64,000 nucleotides of DNA from an uncultured Lachnospiraceae bacterium (lineage in GTDB: Bacteria > Bacillota > Clostridia > Lachnospirales > Lachnospiraceae), in NCBI GenBank assembly GCA_905201915.1, contig CAJKQE010000005.1:1-64000 (forward strand), given 5' to 3'. Position numbers and translations under genes: made by a program. Shown here one piece after another: positions 33,750 through 44,400 of this stretch (positions are counted from its first letter, which is position 1; every line of letters begins with the position of its first letter). The notes beneath the pieces are model-generated. The model was not told the DNA's origin. It was given only the letters and a program-made list of their open reading frames with translations, and did not search any database.

Positions 33750-35663
33750 ATGAAGGATGGTTTCATAAAGGTAGCAGCAGCAACACCGCAAATTGAAGTA
33801 GCAGATTGCATCCATAACACACAGGAAATTGTGAAAAAAGCAAAAGAAATGAGTGCAGCAGGAGCCAGAATTCTGGTGTTTCCAGAGCTGTGTATTACAG
33901 GCTATACCTGCCATGATTTATTTTTTAATGAAACTTTATTACAGTCGGCAAAGAAACAGCTTTTAGTTTTAGCAGAGGAATTGAAAGATACAGAGGGACT
34001 TATTTTTGTAGGACTTCCTCTGGAGTATAATGGTAAGCTTTATAATACGGCAGCAGCAATTAACAGAGGAGAAATTCTGGGAATTATTCCAAAACACAGT
34101 ATTCCTAATTATGGTGAATTTTATGAAGCAAGGTATTTTACTTCCGGCAGAGATATAGAAAGCGAAATAAAGCTGGGAGATAAAATGGTTCCTTTCGGAA
34201 GTAAGGTTCTGTTTGAATGTGAAGAAATGCCGCAACTTTGTGTTGCAGTAGAAATCTGTGAAGACGTATGGACTCCTGCATCACCGGGATTGTTTCATGC
34301 TATGGCAGGAGCCAATGTAATTGTAAATTTGTCTGCCAGTGATGAAATTGCAGGTAAATCGGAATACCGCAGAGAATTGATAAAAGGACAGTCCGCAAGA
34401 CTTTTATGTGGATATGTATATGCTACAGCAGGAAATGGAGAGTCTACGCAGGATTTGGTTTTCGGAGGACAGAACTTAATCTGCGAAAATGGAAGTCTTC
34501 TTGCAGAGGCACAGTTATTTAAAAATGAAACAATTTATGCAGTATTGGATATTCAGAAGCTTCGCGGAGAGAGAAGAAGAATTTCTACATGGCTGGAGGA
34601 AAAAGGAGAGAAGCATCTTCATATTTCATTTCATTTACCAATAGAAGAAACAGAAATTCACAATGATTTTGCAAAAAATCCTTTTGTACCGGATTGTGAT
34701 TTAGAGAGAGCAAAAAGATGTGAGGAAATTCTTACAATACAGGCAATGGGACTGAAAAAGAGAATGGAACATACAGGATGTAAATCAGCTGTTCTGGGTA
34801 TTTCAGGCGGTTTGGACTCTACCCTTGCACTTTTGGTTACGGCAAGAGCCATGGATTTTATGGGACTGGATAGGAAAAATATTACAGCAGTAACAATGCC
34901 ATGCTTTGGAACTACAGATAGAACGTATACAAATGCCTGCGAGCTTACGAAACGTCTGGGTGCAGAGCTTTTAGAAGTAGATATTAAAAAGGCTGTTCTG
35001 CAGCATTTCGAGGATATTGGTCACGATTATAATGTACATGATGTTACCTTTGAAAATGCACAGGCAAGAGAGAGAACACAGGTGATTATGGATATTGCCA
35101 ATCAGCAGGGAGGCATGGTAATCGGAACGGGAGATTTCTCAGAGCTGGCGCTTGGATGGGCAACTTATAACGGAGACCACATGTCTATGTATGGTGTGAA
35201 TGCCGGAGTTCCTAAAACCATGGTACGTCATTTGGTGCGTCATTATGCGGATACCTGCAAGGAGGAAAATCTTGCAGAGATTTTAAGAGACGTTTTAGAT
35301 ACGCCGGTGAGTCCGGAGTTATTGCCTCCAAAGGAAGGTGAGATTGCACAGAAAACAGAGGATTTAGTAGGGCCTTATGAGCTTCATGACTTTTTCCTTT
35401 ACTATATGTTGAGTTTTCATTTTTCACCTTCTAAGATTTATCGCATTGCAAAGAAAACCTTTGAGGGAATTTATACAGAAGAAGAAATTTTAAAATGGAT
35501 GAGAAAGTGCTATTGGAGATTTTTCTCACAGCAATTTAAGCGTTCCTGTCTGCCGGATGGGCCAAAGGTAGGAAGTGTATCTGTTTCGCCGAGAGGAGAT
35601 TTGCGTATGCCAAGCGATGCTTGCGTGAGAATTTGGATGGACGAAATAGAAAAATTAAATTAA
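33750..35663 (+). CDS. nadE: Glutamine-dependent NAD+ synthetase
   Basis: A 637-residue two-domain enzyme. The N-terminal nitrilase-type glutaminase has the catalytic triad Glu (FPELCITGY), Lys (PKHSIPNYGEF) and Cys (VEICEDVW). The C-terminal synthetase has the ATP P-loop SGGLDSTLAL near residue 352. It turns deamido-NAD, ATP and glutamine-derived ammonia into NAD+. It is the last gene of the three-gene operon and ends before a terminator. Confidence 0.97.
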   Translation: MKDGFIKVAAATPQIEVADCIHNTQEIVKKAKEMSAAGARILVFPELCITGYTCHDLFFNETLLQSAKKQLLVLAEELKDTEGLIFVGLPLEYNGKLYNTAAAINRGEILGIIPKHSIPNYGEFYEARYFTSGRDIESEIKLGDKMVPFGSKVLFECEEMPQLCVAVEICEDVWTPASPGLFHAMAGANVIVNLSASDEIAGKSEYRRELIKGQSARLLCGYVYATAGNGESTQDLVFGGQNLICENGSLLAEAQLFKNETIYAVLDIQKLRGERRRISTWLEEKGEKHLHISFHLPIEETEIHNDFAKNPFVPDCDLERAKRCEEILTIQAMGLKKRMEHTGCKSAVLGISGGLDSTLALLVTARAMDFMGLDRKNITAVTMPCFGTTDRTYTNACELTKRLGAELLEVDIKKAVLQHFEDIGHDYNVHDVTFENAQARERTQVIMDIANQQGGMVIGTGDFSELALGWATYNGDHMSMYGVNAGVPKTMVRHLVRHYADTCKEENLAEILRDVLDTPVSPELLPPKEGEIAQKTEDLVGPYELHDFFLYYMLSFHFSPSKIYRIAKKTFEGIYTEEEILKWMRKCYWRFFSQQFKRSCLPDGPKVGSVSVSPRGDLRMPSDACVRIWMDEIEKLN

Positions 35664-35696
35664 AAATGCAAGAGCATATCACATCAGGCAGATAGT

Positions 35697-35790
35697 GAAA
35701 ATGAGGCTGTTACTTTAAAATGTATAACTATTCCGGATATATATTTAAAGTGACAGCCTCATTCTTAATGTAACGGCTCTTTTTATTCTT
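35697..35790. terminator. Bidirectional terminator with a tail related to the 14.7-kb palindrome
   Basis: AATGAGGCTGTTACTTTAAA pairs with TTTAAAGTGACAGCCTCATT around a loop that contains TGTATAACTATT. That 12-mer, a following GATATA and the trailing TTAATGTnnCGGCTCTTTT are shared with the palindrome at 14652-14800. Both copies sit between convergent genes. Confidence 0.75.
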
Positions 35791-36217
35791 TTCTGGCTTT
35801 TTCTAAGGCGTTGTCAATGGCCTCTAAAAGAAGCATAGAAGTGTACTTATTTTCCTCAGAGTATGTGATGTTTTCTGTGGACTGTGATGTATAAATCTGG
35901 TCGGAGAGTGCATCAAGGGCAGGCTCTACCAGAGGATACATGGCAGTAGTGGTTTCACTGAGATTGACAAGAGAAATAGAATTGATATGATTTTCATCTA
36001 CAGTAACCTCCACGTCAAAAGTATTGTCATTTAATGTAATAGGGCTGGTATAAACACCTGCATGATATATGGCATCTGCACTGGCAGAATCTGCATTTTT
36101 ATTTTTTCCAAACATCAAAAAAAGCAAAACGGCCAGTACAACAGCTAAAACTACAAAAATTCCGGTATAAATAACTTCCTTTGTATGTAAAACGACAATT
36201 TTAGTTTTTGAACTCAT
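35783..36217 (-). CDS. Membrane-anchored small protein, possibly FMN-binding-domain related
   Basis: The 144-residue protein has one N-terminal membrane helix (about 17-38) and an extracytoplasmic domain with the pattern GVYTSPITLNDNTFDVEVTV and HINSISLVNLSE. This recalls the first strands of FMN_bind domains (RnfG/NqrC type). The flavin-attachment motif SGAT is not present; YTSM stands in that region. I therefore mark the family as tentative. I start at the ATG after GGGAGGTGCAGCC, five codons inside the longest frame. It is a single gene. Confidence 0.6.
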   Translation of the reverse strand: MSSKTKIVVLHTKEVIYTGIFVVLAVVLAVLLFLMFGKNKNADSASADAIYHAGVYTSPITLNDNTFDVEVTVDENHINSISLVNLSETTTAMYPLVEPALDALSDQIYTSQSTENITYSEENKYTSMLLLEAIDNALEKARKE

Positions 36218-36354
36218 GGCTGCACCTCCCATATTCCTTTTTATAACATATTACAGAAATAAGAAAAATATACCTGATAAATTCAACTGCTTTCATTGAA
36301 ATTTCTAAGAAATTCATGATAAAATGGACAGCGAAAGGAGAAATAAGACGTATA

Positions 36355-37224
36355 ATGAACATGAAAAAACAATATAAAGGAATTTTTTATATTATTTTAT
36401 CTGCATTTTGCTTTTCCCTCATGGATATGTTTGTTCGTATGTCAGGGGATTTGCCTTCTATACAGAAAAGCTTTTTCAGAAATATTGTGGCAGCTGTTTT
36501 TGGCTGTATTTTAGTGCTAAAAGAGAAAGACAGCTTTCAGTGGAAGAAGGGAAGCGGTAAATATTTGATTTTGCGCTCCATGTTTGGAACATTGGGAATT
36601 TTATGTAATTTCTATGCGATTGATCATCTGGCACTGGCAGATGCCTCTATGCTGAATAAAATGTCTCCGTTTTTTGTAGTGATTTTCAGCTTTTTACTTT
36701 TAAAAGAAAAAGTAACAATTACACAGACACTTTTGGTTATTAGTGCTTTTTGTGGAAGTCTGTTTGTAGTAAAGCCTACAGTTTCCAATCTGGATTTAGT
36801 ACCGTCTTTAATCGGACTTTTAGGGGGACTGGGGGCAGGTGCAGCCTATACCATGGTGCGAAAATTGGGAACCATAGGAGTAAAAGGCCCATTTATCGTA
36901 TTTTTCTTTTCTACTTTTTCCTGTGTAGTTACTTTGCCATGGTTGATTTTTGATTATCATACAATGACTTTGGCACAGACTGTTATTTTATTGATGGCAG
37001 GGCTTTGTGCAGCGGGAGGACAGTTTGCTATTACTGCAGCATATTGTTATGCACCGGCAAGTGAAGTATCAATTTATGATTATACAAAAGTTATTTTTTC
37101 CATGATTTTAGGGTTTGTGATGTTTCAGCAAATCCCTGATTTTTACAGTTGGGTTGGGTACATCATCATCTGTTTGATGGCGATTTTTATGTTTTTTTAT
37201 AATAAAAGGAGAAGTGCAAGATGA
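36355..37224 (+). CDS. EamA/DMT-superfamily transporter
   Basis: The 289-residue protein has ten hydrophobic segments in two EamA repeats, with the pattern LRSMFGTLGILCNFYAIDHL and LSLADASML-like block typical of the RhaT/YdcZ relatives. Substrate (metabolite or amino acid export) is unknown. The nearest ribosome site, AAAGGAG, is 14 bases from the ATG at 36355 and farther from a second ATG at 36361, an unusually long spacing, so the start is uncertain. The stop overlaps the next gene by 4 bases. Confidence 0.85.
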   Translation: MNMKKQYKGIFYIILSAFCFSLMDMFVRMSGDLPSIQKSFFRNIVAAVFGCILVLKEKDSFQWKKGSGKYLILRSMFGTLGILCNFYAIDHLALADASMLNKMSPFFVVIFSFLLLKEKVTITQTLLVISAFCGSLFVVKPTVSNLDLVPSLIGLLGGLGAGAAYTMVRKLGTIGVKGPFIVFFFSTFSCVVTLPWLIFDYHTMTLAQTVILLMAGLCAAGGQFAITAAYCYAPASEVSIYDYTKVIFSMILGFVMFQQIPDFYSWVGYIIICLMAIFMFFYNKRRSAR

Positions 37225-38027
37225 AATATAAATTATTAGTATTGGATATTGATGGAACTGTAACAAATTCCAAAAAACAGATTACAGAAAAAACAAGAAA
37301 TGCGATTTTAGAATTGCAAAAAAGCGGAATTCCGGTGGCAATTGCGTCAGGAAGAGCACCTCAGGGAATTTATTCTGTTGCCAAAGCATTGGAACTTGAT
37401 AAATTTGGAAGTTATATTATGCCTTTTAATGGCGCCAGAATTATAAATTTTAAAACGGAGGAATGTATTTACTCAAAGACACTTCCGTTACACCTTCCTG
37501 CCAGATTATGGAGGGATGCAGTAGAAAATGGCATTGGTATTGTGACTTATGATGAAAAAGAAGTGATTGCAGGAACAAAGCCGGATAAATATATGCTTCT
37601 TGAGGCAAAGATTGCATCAATGCCTATTGCATATCATGAAGATTTTCATACTTATGTGGATTTTCCGGTAAATAAATGCCTTATGACAGGAGAGCCGGAA
37701 GACTTAGAGGCACTAGAGCCGGTATTTGCACAGAAATATTTTCATGAGGCACAGATTTTTCGTTCAGAGCCATACTTTTTAGAAGCTACACCGAAAAATG
37801 TAGATAAAGCCTACTGTTTGAAGCATCTTTTGGAAATATTGGGGATTAAAAGAGAAGAAATGATTTGCTGTGGTGACGGATTTAATGATATTTCTATGAT
37901 ACAGTATGCAGGTCTTGGTGTGGCAATGGCAAATGCACAGGAGCAGGTAAAAGCAGTAGCAGATTATGTTACAGTCTGTGACAATGACCATGATGGAATT
38001 GCGGAGGTTATTGAAAAGTTCTTTTAA
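37221..38027 (+). CDS. Cof-type HAD-superfamily phosphatase
   Basis: A 268-residue HAD hydrolase of the Cof/YbjI subgroup. Motif I LDIDGTVTNSKK contains the nucleophile Asp at residue 8-10, motif III Lys is in VDKAYCLKHLL and motif IV is GDGFNDISM. These enzymes hydrolyse sugar phosphates or similar compounds. It overlaps the EamA gene by 4 bases, suggesting they act on the same metabolite, though no substrate is indicated. addB follows after 17 bases. Confidence 0.92.
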   Translation: MKYKLLVLDIDGTVTNSKKQITEKTRNAILELQKSGIPVAIASGRAPQGIYSVAKALELDKFGSYIMPFNGARIINFKTEECIYSKTLPLHLPARLWRDAVENGIGIVTYDEKEVIAGTKPDKYMLLEAKIASMPIAYHEDFHTYVDFPVNKCLMTGEPEDLEALEPVFAQKYFHEAQIFRSEPYFLEATPKNVDKAYCLKHLLEILGIKREEMICCGDGFNDISMIQYAGLGVAMANAQEQVKAVADYVTVCDNDHDGIAEVIEKFF

Positions 38028-38044
38028 AAACAGCAGGAGGTTTT

Positions 38045-41000
38045 ATGGCATTACAATTTATTTTCGGCGGAGCAGGTGCAGGAAAATCCTATTATATTTA
38101 TAACAATATCATACAACAGTCCATAGAAAATCCCGAAAAACAATATTTAATTTTAGTGCCGGAGCAGTTTACCATGCAGACACAAAAAGAGCTTGTTACC
38201 ATGCATCCAAGAAAGGGAATTTGCAACATAGATGTGTTAAGCTTTGAGCGTCTTGCCTTTCGTGTACTTACAGAAATGGGTGAGAGCCAGAGAGTGCTGT
38301 TAGAGGAAACCGGAAAAAGTATGGTGCTTCGGAGAGTTGCTCAGGAAAAGAAAAAAGAGCTGAAAATATTAGGGGCGAAAATGGATAAGCAGGGATATAT
38401 TTCTCAGATGAAATCCATGGTATCTGAGTTGCGTCAGTACGAAATTTCAACGGAAGATTTAGAGGATATATTGGAGAATTTAGCTTCTTCGCCGGAGCTG
38501 TATTATAAATTACAGGATATAAAAACCTTATATCAGGGATTTTTTGATTATCTGGAAGGCAGTTTTATTACACAGGAAGAAGTGCTGGATGCCATGGGCA
38601 GAGTTGCACCCCTGTCAAAAAAATTAAAGGATAGTGTTCTTGTTTTGGATGGATATACGGGTTTTACACCCATTCAAATTCAACTTTTAGAGACACTTTT
38701 AGATATTTGTCAGGAGATTTATGTGACAGTTACTATTGCAGCAGGAGAAGATCCTTATAAAATGGGAAGTCCCCATGAATTGTTTTATCTTAGTAAACAG
38801 ACGGTGGCAAGTCTTTTAAGAATTGCAAAAGAAAAGAAAATAAGTTGGAAAGAATACTGGATACCGGAAGGAAAGGGGACTTATCAGGGCAGATTTGCAG
38901 ATAACCCGCCTATGGCTTTTCTGGAAAAGAATGTTTTTCGATACAGAAAGAAAAAATATCCAAAACCACAAAATGCAGTTCAAATTTACGAAGCTCAAAA
39001 CCCTGCAAGCGAAATGGAAATGACAGCGGGACAAATCCGCCGCCTTGTAAGAACCAAGGGATATCGATACAGAGATTTCGCAGTGATTACGGGTGATATG
39101 CAGGTATACGCACCTGCAGCATCAAGAGCTTTTAAAAGATATGAAATTCCCTGTTTTATTGATGAAAAACATTCAGTATTTCTCAATCCTTTTGTGGAAT
39201 ATCTGAGAGCAGCCGTAGATATGATTGTGGAAAATTTCAGTTATGAAAGTGTATTTCGTATGTTGCGATGCGGTTTGAATGATATTTCTACAGAGGAAGC
39301 AGACCGATTAGAAAATTATGTAATTGCCATGGGAATTCGAGGTTTTTCCCGTTGGCAACAAGAATGGGTGAGAAGCTACAGGGGAGAAAATCCGGAAGAA
39401 TGTGTACAAATTGACAGGATAAGGGCAAGTCTTGTGGAAAAATGGCAGCCCTTTTATAAGAAAATGAAAACACCAGATGCTTCTGTGAGAACGTATACAG
39501 AAGCACTGTATGAATATATAACTGCAAATAAAATTCAGGAAAAATTAAAGGAATTTACAAAGAATTTTGAGGCAGAGGGAAATCTTTCACTGGTAAAAGA
39601 GTACAGTCAGATTTATGAAATTGTCATGAATTTACTGGACAAACTGGTGGAAATATTAGGTGATAAAAAGGTGCGTATTCGGGAGTTTAAAGAGATTTTG
39701 GAAGCAGGACTTTCCGAGGCAAAAGTGGGAATTATTCCTCCGACCTCTGATCAGGTTTTGGTAGGAGATATGGAGAGAACACGATTAAAAGACATTAAAA
39801 TTGTGTTTTTTGTAGGCGTAAATGAAGGGAAAATTCCCAAGGAACAACAGGCAGGAAAGCTCTTATCTGATTTAAACAGAGAGGAACTGAAAGGCTCTTT
39901 AAAAGAAAGAGGGCTATCCTTAGCACCTACAGCAAAGGAAAATCTCTATACTCAAAAGTTTTATCTTTATTTAAACCTTACAAAACCCAGCGAAAGAATT
40001 TATCTTTCTTACAGTAGATTAAGCAGCAGCGGAGAGCCGCTGTCTCCTTCTTTTTTAGTTTCGCAGATACAAAAGCTGTTTCCGGATGCCATAAGAGAAT
40101 GGGATGTTCCTCTGTTTGCAGAAAGTAAGTATGGAGCATTAGATAAATTATCAGAAGAAATACGAAAACAGGATAGAACTTCTCCTGTATTTGAGGAACT
40201 GATGAGCTGGTTTACCTCTCAAAAGGACTATGCAGAACTTATTAACGGTTTGATTGATGCTGCGTATTATGTAAATCCTCAGGAGAGCATCAGTAAAGGT
40301 GTAGCAGAAGCTCTTTATGGAACAGAGCTTTCCAATAGTGCCAGCAGACTGGAGCAGTTTGCAAAATGTGCCTGTTCTCATTTTTTAAGCTATGGTTTGA
40401 TGCTAAGAGAACGTGTCCGTTATGAGTTTAATATGGCAGATATGGGTACATTTTTGCATAACAGCCTTGACTTGTTTGCGCGAAAAGTACGAGAACAGGG
40501 GAAAAGCTGGATAGATTTAGAAGATGCGGAGAGGGATGCTCTGGCAGAAAATTGCGTAACAGAAGTTGTAGAAAAATCTGGAGAGACAATTTTGTTAAGC
40601 AGCGCCAGAAATGCCTATATTATCAACCGCGTGAAACGTATGGTAAAACGAAGTGTATGGGCGCTGCAAAATCAGTTAAAGCAGGGAGAATTTTATCCGG
40701 CTCTTACGGAGTGGGCTTTTGGAGAAAAAGATAATATAGACAGTCTGAACTTTGATTTAGCAACTGGGCAAAAGCTACATTTAAAAGGACGGATTGACCG
40801 AATTGATGTATGTCAGGATAAAGAAAACCATCTTTATGTGAAGGTCATTGATTATAAATCAGGAACCACTCAGCTTGATTTAATAAAGCTTTATTATGGA
40901 CTTCAAATTCAGCTGGCGCTTTACTTAAATGCAGCTCTTGAGCTGGAAAAGAAGCGTTTTCCAGATAAGATTGTACAGCCGGCAGGTGTGTTTTACTATA

Positions 41001-41479
41001 ATACAAAAGACCCCATTTTAAATAAAGAAGATGTGAAAAATCCGGAAAATCCACAGGAAGAAATTTTAAAGAAATTAAAGATGGATGGGATTTGCAGTTC
41101 AGAGCCGGAAATTTTACAAAAGTTGGATAAAAATCTGGCAGTGGGGAAAAGTGTAGAGTCTTTTGCAGTGCCTGTGAAATATACGGCAAAAGGTACGTTT
41201 TCCAGTAATTCCAAAGTAGCAAATCAGAAAGAATTTGCCATCATGATGGAGTATGTACAGGATAAAGCAAAAAAAATCGGCAGAGAGATTTTAAAGGGAA
41301 ATACCAGCGTAAATCCTTTTGAATGGAAAAAAGAAAATGCCTGTGAATATTGCCCTTATAAAGAAATATGTGGTTTTGATGAAAAGCTTCCGGGATATGA
41401 ATATCGCAAATTGGAAAAAGATAAATCAAGTAATCTGTGGTGTCTGATGGAAGAAGAAATGGAAAGGGGGGAAAAGTAA
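38045..41479 (+). CDS. addB: AddB subunit of the AddAB helicase-nuclease
   Basis: A 1144-residue AddB. Walker A (GGAGAGKSY) is at residues 7-15, and the RecB-like nuclease core lies at the C-terminus with DYKSGTTQLD. Four iron-sulfur cysteines are preserved: one in KCACSH near residue 774 and CEYCPYKEIC at about 1099, the CxxCx5C pattern. With AddA it processes double-strand breaks for recombination, recognising a Chi site. The gene has CAGGAGGTTTT before its ATG and ends 1 base before addA. Confidence 0.97.
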   Translation: MALQFIFGGAGAGKSYYIYNNIIQQSIENPEKQYLILVPEQFTMQTQKELVTMHPRKGICNIDVLSFERLAFRVLTEMGESQRVLLEETGKSMVLRRVAQEKKKELKILGAKMDKQGYISQMKSMVSELRQYEISTEDLEDILENLASSPELYYKLQDIKTLYQGFFDYLEGSFITQEEVLDAMGRVAPLSKKLKDSVLVLDGYTGFTPIQIQLLETLLDICQEIYVTVTIAAGEDPYKMGSPHELFYLSKQTVASLLRIAKEKKISWKEYWIPEGKGTYQGRFADNPPMAFLEKNVFRYRKKKYPKPQNAVQIYEAQNPASEMEMTAGQIRRLVRTKGYRYRDFAVITGDMQVYAPAASRAFKRYEIPCFIDEKHSVFLNPFVEYLRAAVDMIVENFSYESVFRMLRCGLNDISTEEADRLENYVIAMGIRGFSRWQQEWVRSYRGENPEECVQIDRIRASLVEKWQPFYKKMKTPDASVRTYTEALYEYITANKIQEKLKEFTKNFEAEGNLSLVKEYSQIYEIVMNLLDKLVEILGDKKVRIREFKEILEAGLSEAKVGIIPPTSDQVLVGDMERTRLKDIKIVFFVGVNEGKIPKEQQAGKLLSDLNREELKGSLKERGLSLAPTAKENLYTQKFYLYLNLTKPSERIYLSYSRLSSSGEPLSPSFLVSQIQKLFPDAIREWDVPLFAESKYGALDKLSEEIRKQDRTSPVFEELMSWFTSQKDYAELINGLIDAAYYVNPQESISKGVAEALYGTELSNSASRLEQFAKCACSHFLSYGLMLRERVRYEFNMADMGTFLHNSLDLFARKVREQGKSWIDLEDAERDALAENCVTEVVEKSGETILLSSARNAYIINRVKRMVKRSVWALQNQLKQGEFYPALTEWAFGEKDNIDSLNFDLATGQKLHLKGRIDRIDVCQDKENHLYVKVIDYKSGTTQLDLIKLYYGLQIQLALYLNAALELEKKRFPDKIVQPAGVFYYNTKDPILNKEDVKNPENPQEEILKKLKMDGICSSEPEILQKLDKNLAVGKSVESFAVPVKYTAKGTFSSNSKVANQKEFAIMMEYVQDKAKKIGREILKGNTSVNPFEWKKENACEYCPYKEICGFDEKLPGYEYRKLEKDKSSNLWCLMEEEMERGEK

Positions 41480-41480
41480 G

Positions 41481-44400
41481 ATGGGTGTTTCATGGACAGA
41501 GGAACAGCAGAAGGTTATTGATACCAGAAATTGTAATATACTGGTAAGTGCGGCTGCAGGAAGTGGTAAAACGGCTGTTTTGGTAGAACGAATTATTCAA
41601 AGAATAACAGATAAAAACAATCCTGTGGATATTGATGAGCTTTTGATTGTAACCTTTACAAGAGCAGCTGCAGGGGAGATGAAAGAGCGTATCCGACAAG
41701 CCGTTGAGAAAAAGCTGGAAGCAAATCCCGAAGACGAACATCTCCAGAGACAGAGCACTTTGGTACATCATGCGCTGATTACCACCATTGACAGTTTTTG
41801 CTCTTATATTGTAAAAAACTATTTTCATCTTATTGATTTAGACCCTTCTTTTCGCATGGGAGATGAAGGGGAGATGCGCCTGTTGCAGGCAGATGTGGCA
41901 GATGCTGTTTTAGAGGAAGCATACACAGAAGAAGCTCCTTCTTTTCTTGCTTTTTCAGATGGATTTGCAGGGGGAAAGACAGATAAGAAAATTCCGGAAA
42001 TGATTATAAAATTATACAGTTTTTCCATGAGTTACCCTTATCCGGAAGAATGGCTTTTGAACTGTCGCAAAGCTTATGAGGTAGAAAGCATAGAGGAACT
42101 GGAAAATGCAGAGTGGATGAAACTTATAAAAAACGAAGTGAAACAGGAAATCAAAGAGGCTTCTATGCTGTTAAAGCAATCACTGGAAGTTTCAAAAGAG
42201 CCGGATGGCCCTGCTTTTTACATTGGTCTTTTGGAAGATGAAGTTTCGGCGTTGGAAAAGTCAGAGCAGACAGAATGCTTTTTTGAGTGGAAGGAAATGC
42301 TTGATAAACTGGAATTTAAGCGTCTTCCAGCAGGAAAAAAAGCAGAAAAAGAGCTGGTATCAGAAAGTCGGCAAGAACTTGCAAAGAATTTGCGAAATGA
42401 AGCAAAAGAGCAGATAAAAGCTTTAAAAGAACGGTATTTTCAGGAAACGGCAGAGGAGATGCTGGAAAACCTTCAAAGAGCAGGAGAGCCTGTAGGTGTT
42501 TTAGTGGATTTGACATTAGCGTTTATGAAGCTGTATAGGGAAAAGAAGAAAGAAAAGAATATTTTGGATTTTGGTGATTTGGAGCATTATGCTTTAGAAA
42601 TTCTCATTCATCATACTAAAGAAAAGGATGAGCGCACTGATGCAGCCAGAGAATTGTCAAAGAAATTTGAAGAAATTATGATTGACGAATATCAGGACAG
42701 CAACCTTGTACAGGAAAAGCTTTTAACATCTGTTTCAAGAATAGAAGATGGAATTTATAATATTTTTATGGTGGGAGATGTGAAACAGAGTATTTACCGC
42801 TTCCGCCTTGCCAGACCGGATTTATTCATGGAGAAGTTTAAAACTTACCCTCAGGAAGCAGGAGGGGATTGCCTCCGTATTGATTTGCATAGGAATTTCA
42901 GAAGTCGTGCCGAAGTTTTAGAAGGTGTAAATTATCTGTTTTATCAGATTATGGGAGAAGATTTAGGGGGTGTAGAGTATGACAGAACAGCAGCTCTATA
43001 TCCGGGAAAAATTTTTCCGTCAAAACCGGAAGAAGAAAAGGAACCGGCAACAGAAGTACTGCTTTTGGAAGATGATGAGGAGGAGATTACCAGAGAGTCA
43101 GAGGCGAGAGCGGTTGCTTTGCGTATTGGAGAACTGGTGGGGAATTATCTGGTTTTGGATAAGAAAACAGAGGAATACCGACCTGCGAAATATTCCGATT
43201 TTACAATCTTGCTTCGTACCATGTCCGGTTGGGCAGAGACTTTTAAAAAAATCTTAAATTCCTGCGGAATTCCAGCCAGTGTTACTACAAAGACAGGTTA
43301 TTTTTCTGCACAGGAGGTAATGACGGTTCTGGATTATTTAAAAATTCTGGACAATCCTATGCAGGATATTCCACTTGCAGCAGCTCTTCACGGACTTCCC
43401 GATGGATTTACTTTTCAGGAATTAGCAGAAATTAAGGTTCTGGGGATGGAGAATGAGAAAAGCAGCTTTTATGAAGCATTACTGTTGGGAGAAAATCTTT
43501 CTTCTCCTTTAGGAGAAAAAATACGCAAATTTTTTGCTGTGTATAGAAAACTTCGTGGAAAAGTTCCTTATACACCTATGCATGAATTGATTTGGGACTT
43601 TTATGACGCTACAAATTTCTTAGTATATCAGCAGGCATTTGTATCAGGAGAGCAGAGAAAAGCAAATCTTCTGATGCTGGCAGAAAAGGCAAGAGACTAC
43701 GAGAGCACCAGTTATCGAGGATTGTTTAATTTTATCCGCTATATAGAAAATTTAAAAAAGTATCAGGTAGATTTTGGGGAAGCTAATATTCTCTCAGAAA
43801 ATGAAGATACGGTACGAATTATGAGTATTCATGGAAGTAAAGGATTAGAATTTCCTATTGTATTCGTTGCAGGAATGGGTAAACAAATGAATATGCAGGA
43901 TACAAGAGAGAATATGGTACTTCATCCTGAATTAGGCATTGGCTCTCCTTATATAGATACACAGCTTCGCATTCGCACACGAACAATTTTACAAAAGGCA
44001 GTACAAAGAGAAATCCTGCTGGAAAGTCTGGGAGAAGAACTGCGTATTCTTTATGTGGCATTAACAAGAGCCAAAGAAAAACTTATTCTCACAGGTGTAA
44101 TATCAAAGTTGGAAGATACGTTAAAGAGTTTTGAAATGTTGAAAAAACATGGGGAAGAAAGAATGCCCTATGGTTTAAGGGTAAAGGGAAAAAGTTATCT
44201 GGATTGGGTATTGAAAGCGCTGGCGAGACACAGGTCAATGACTCCTTTTTATAAAAGATATCATCTTTCTGTGTATCCTTTCAATGATATGTATGACAGA
44301 GAGCCGGATTTTACAGTGAGACAGATAAGTTCTTTAGAACTGGTGTTAGATGAAGCCCAGCTTCGCACAGAAGAAATGTTGAAAAAGGGAGAATTACTTT

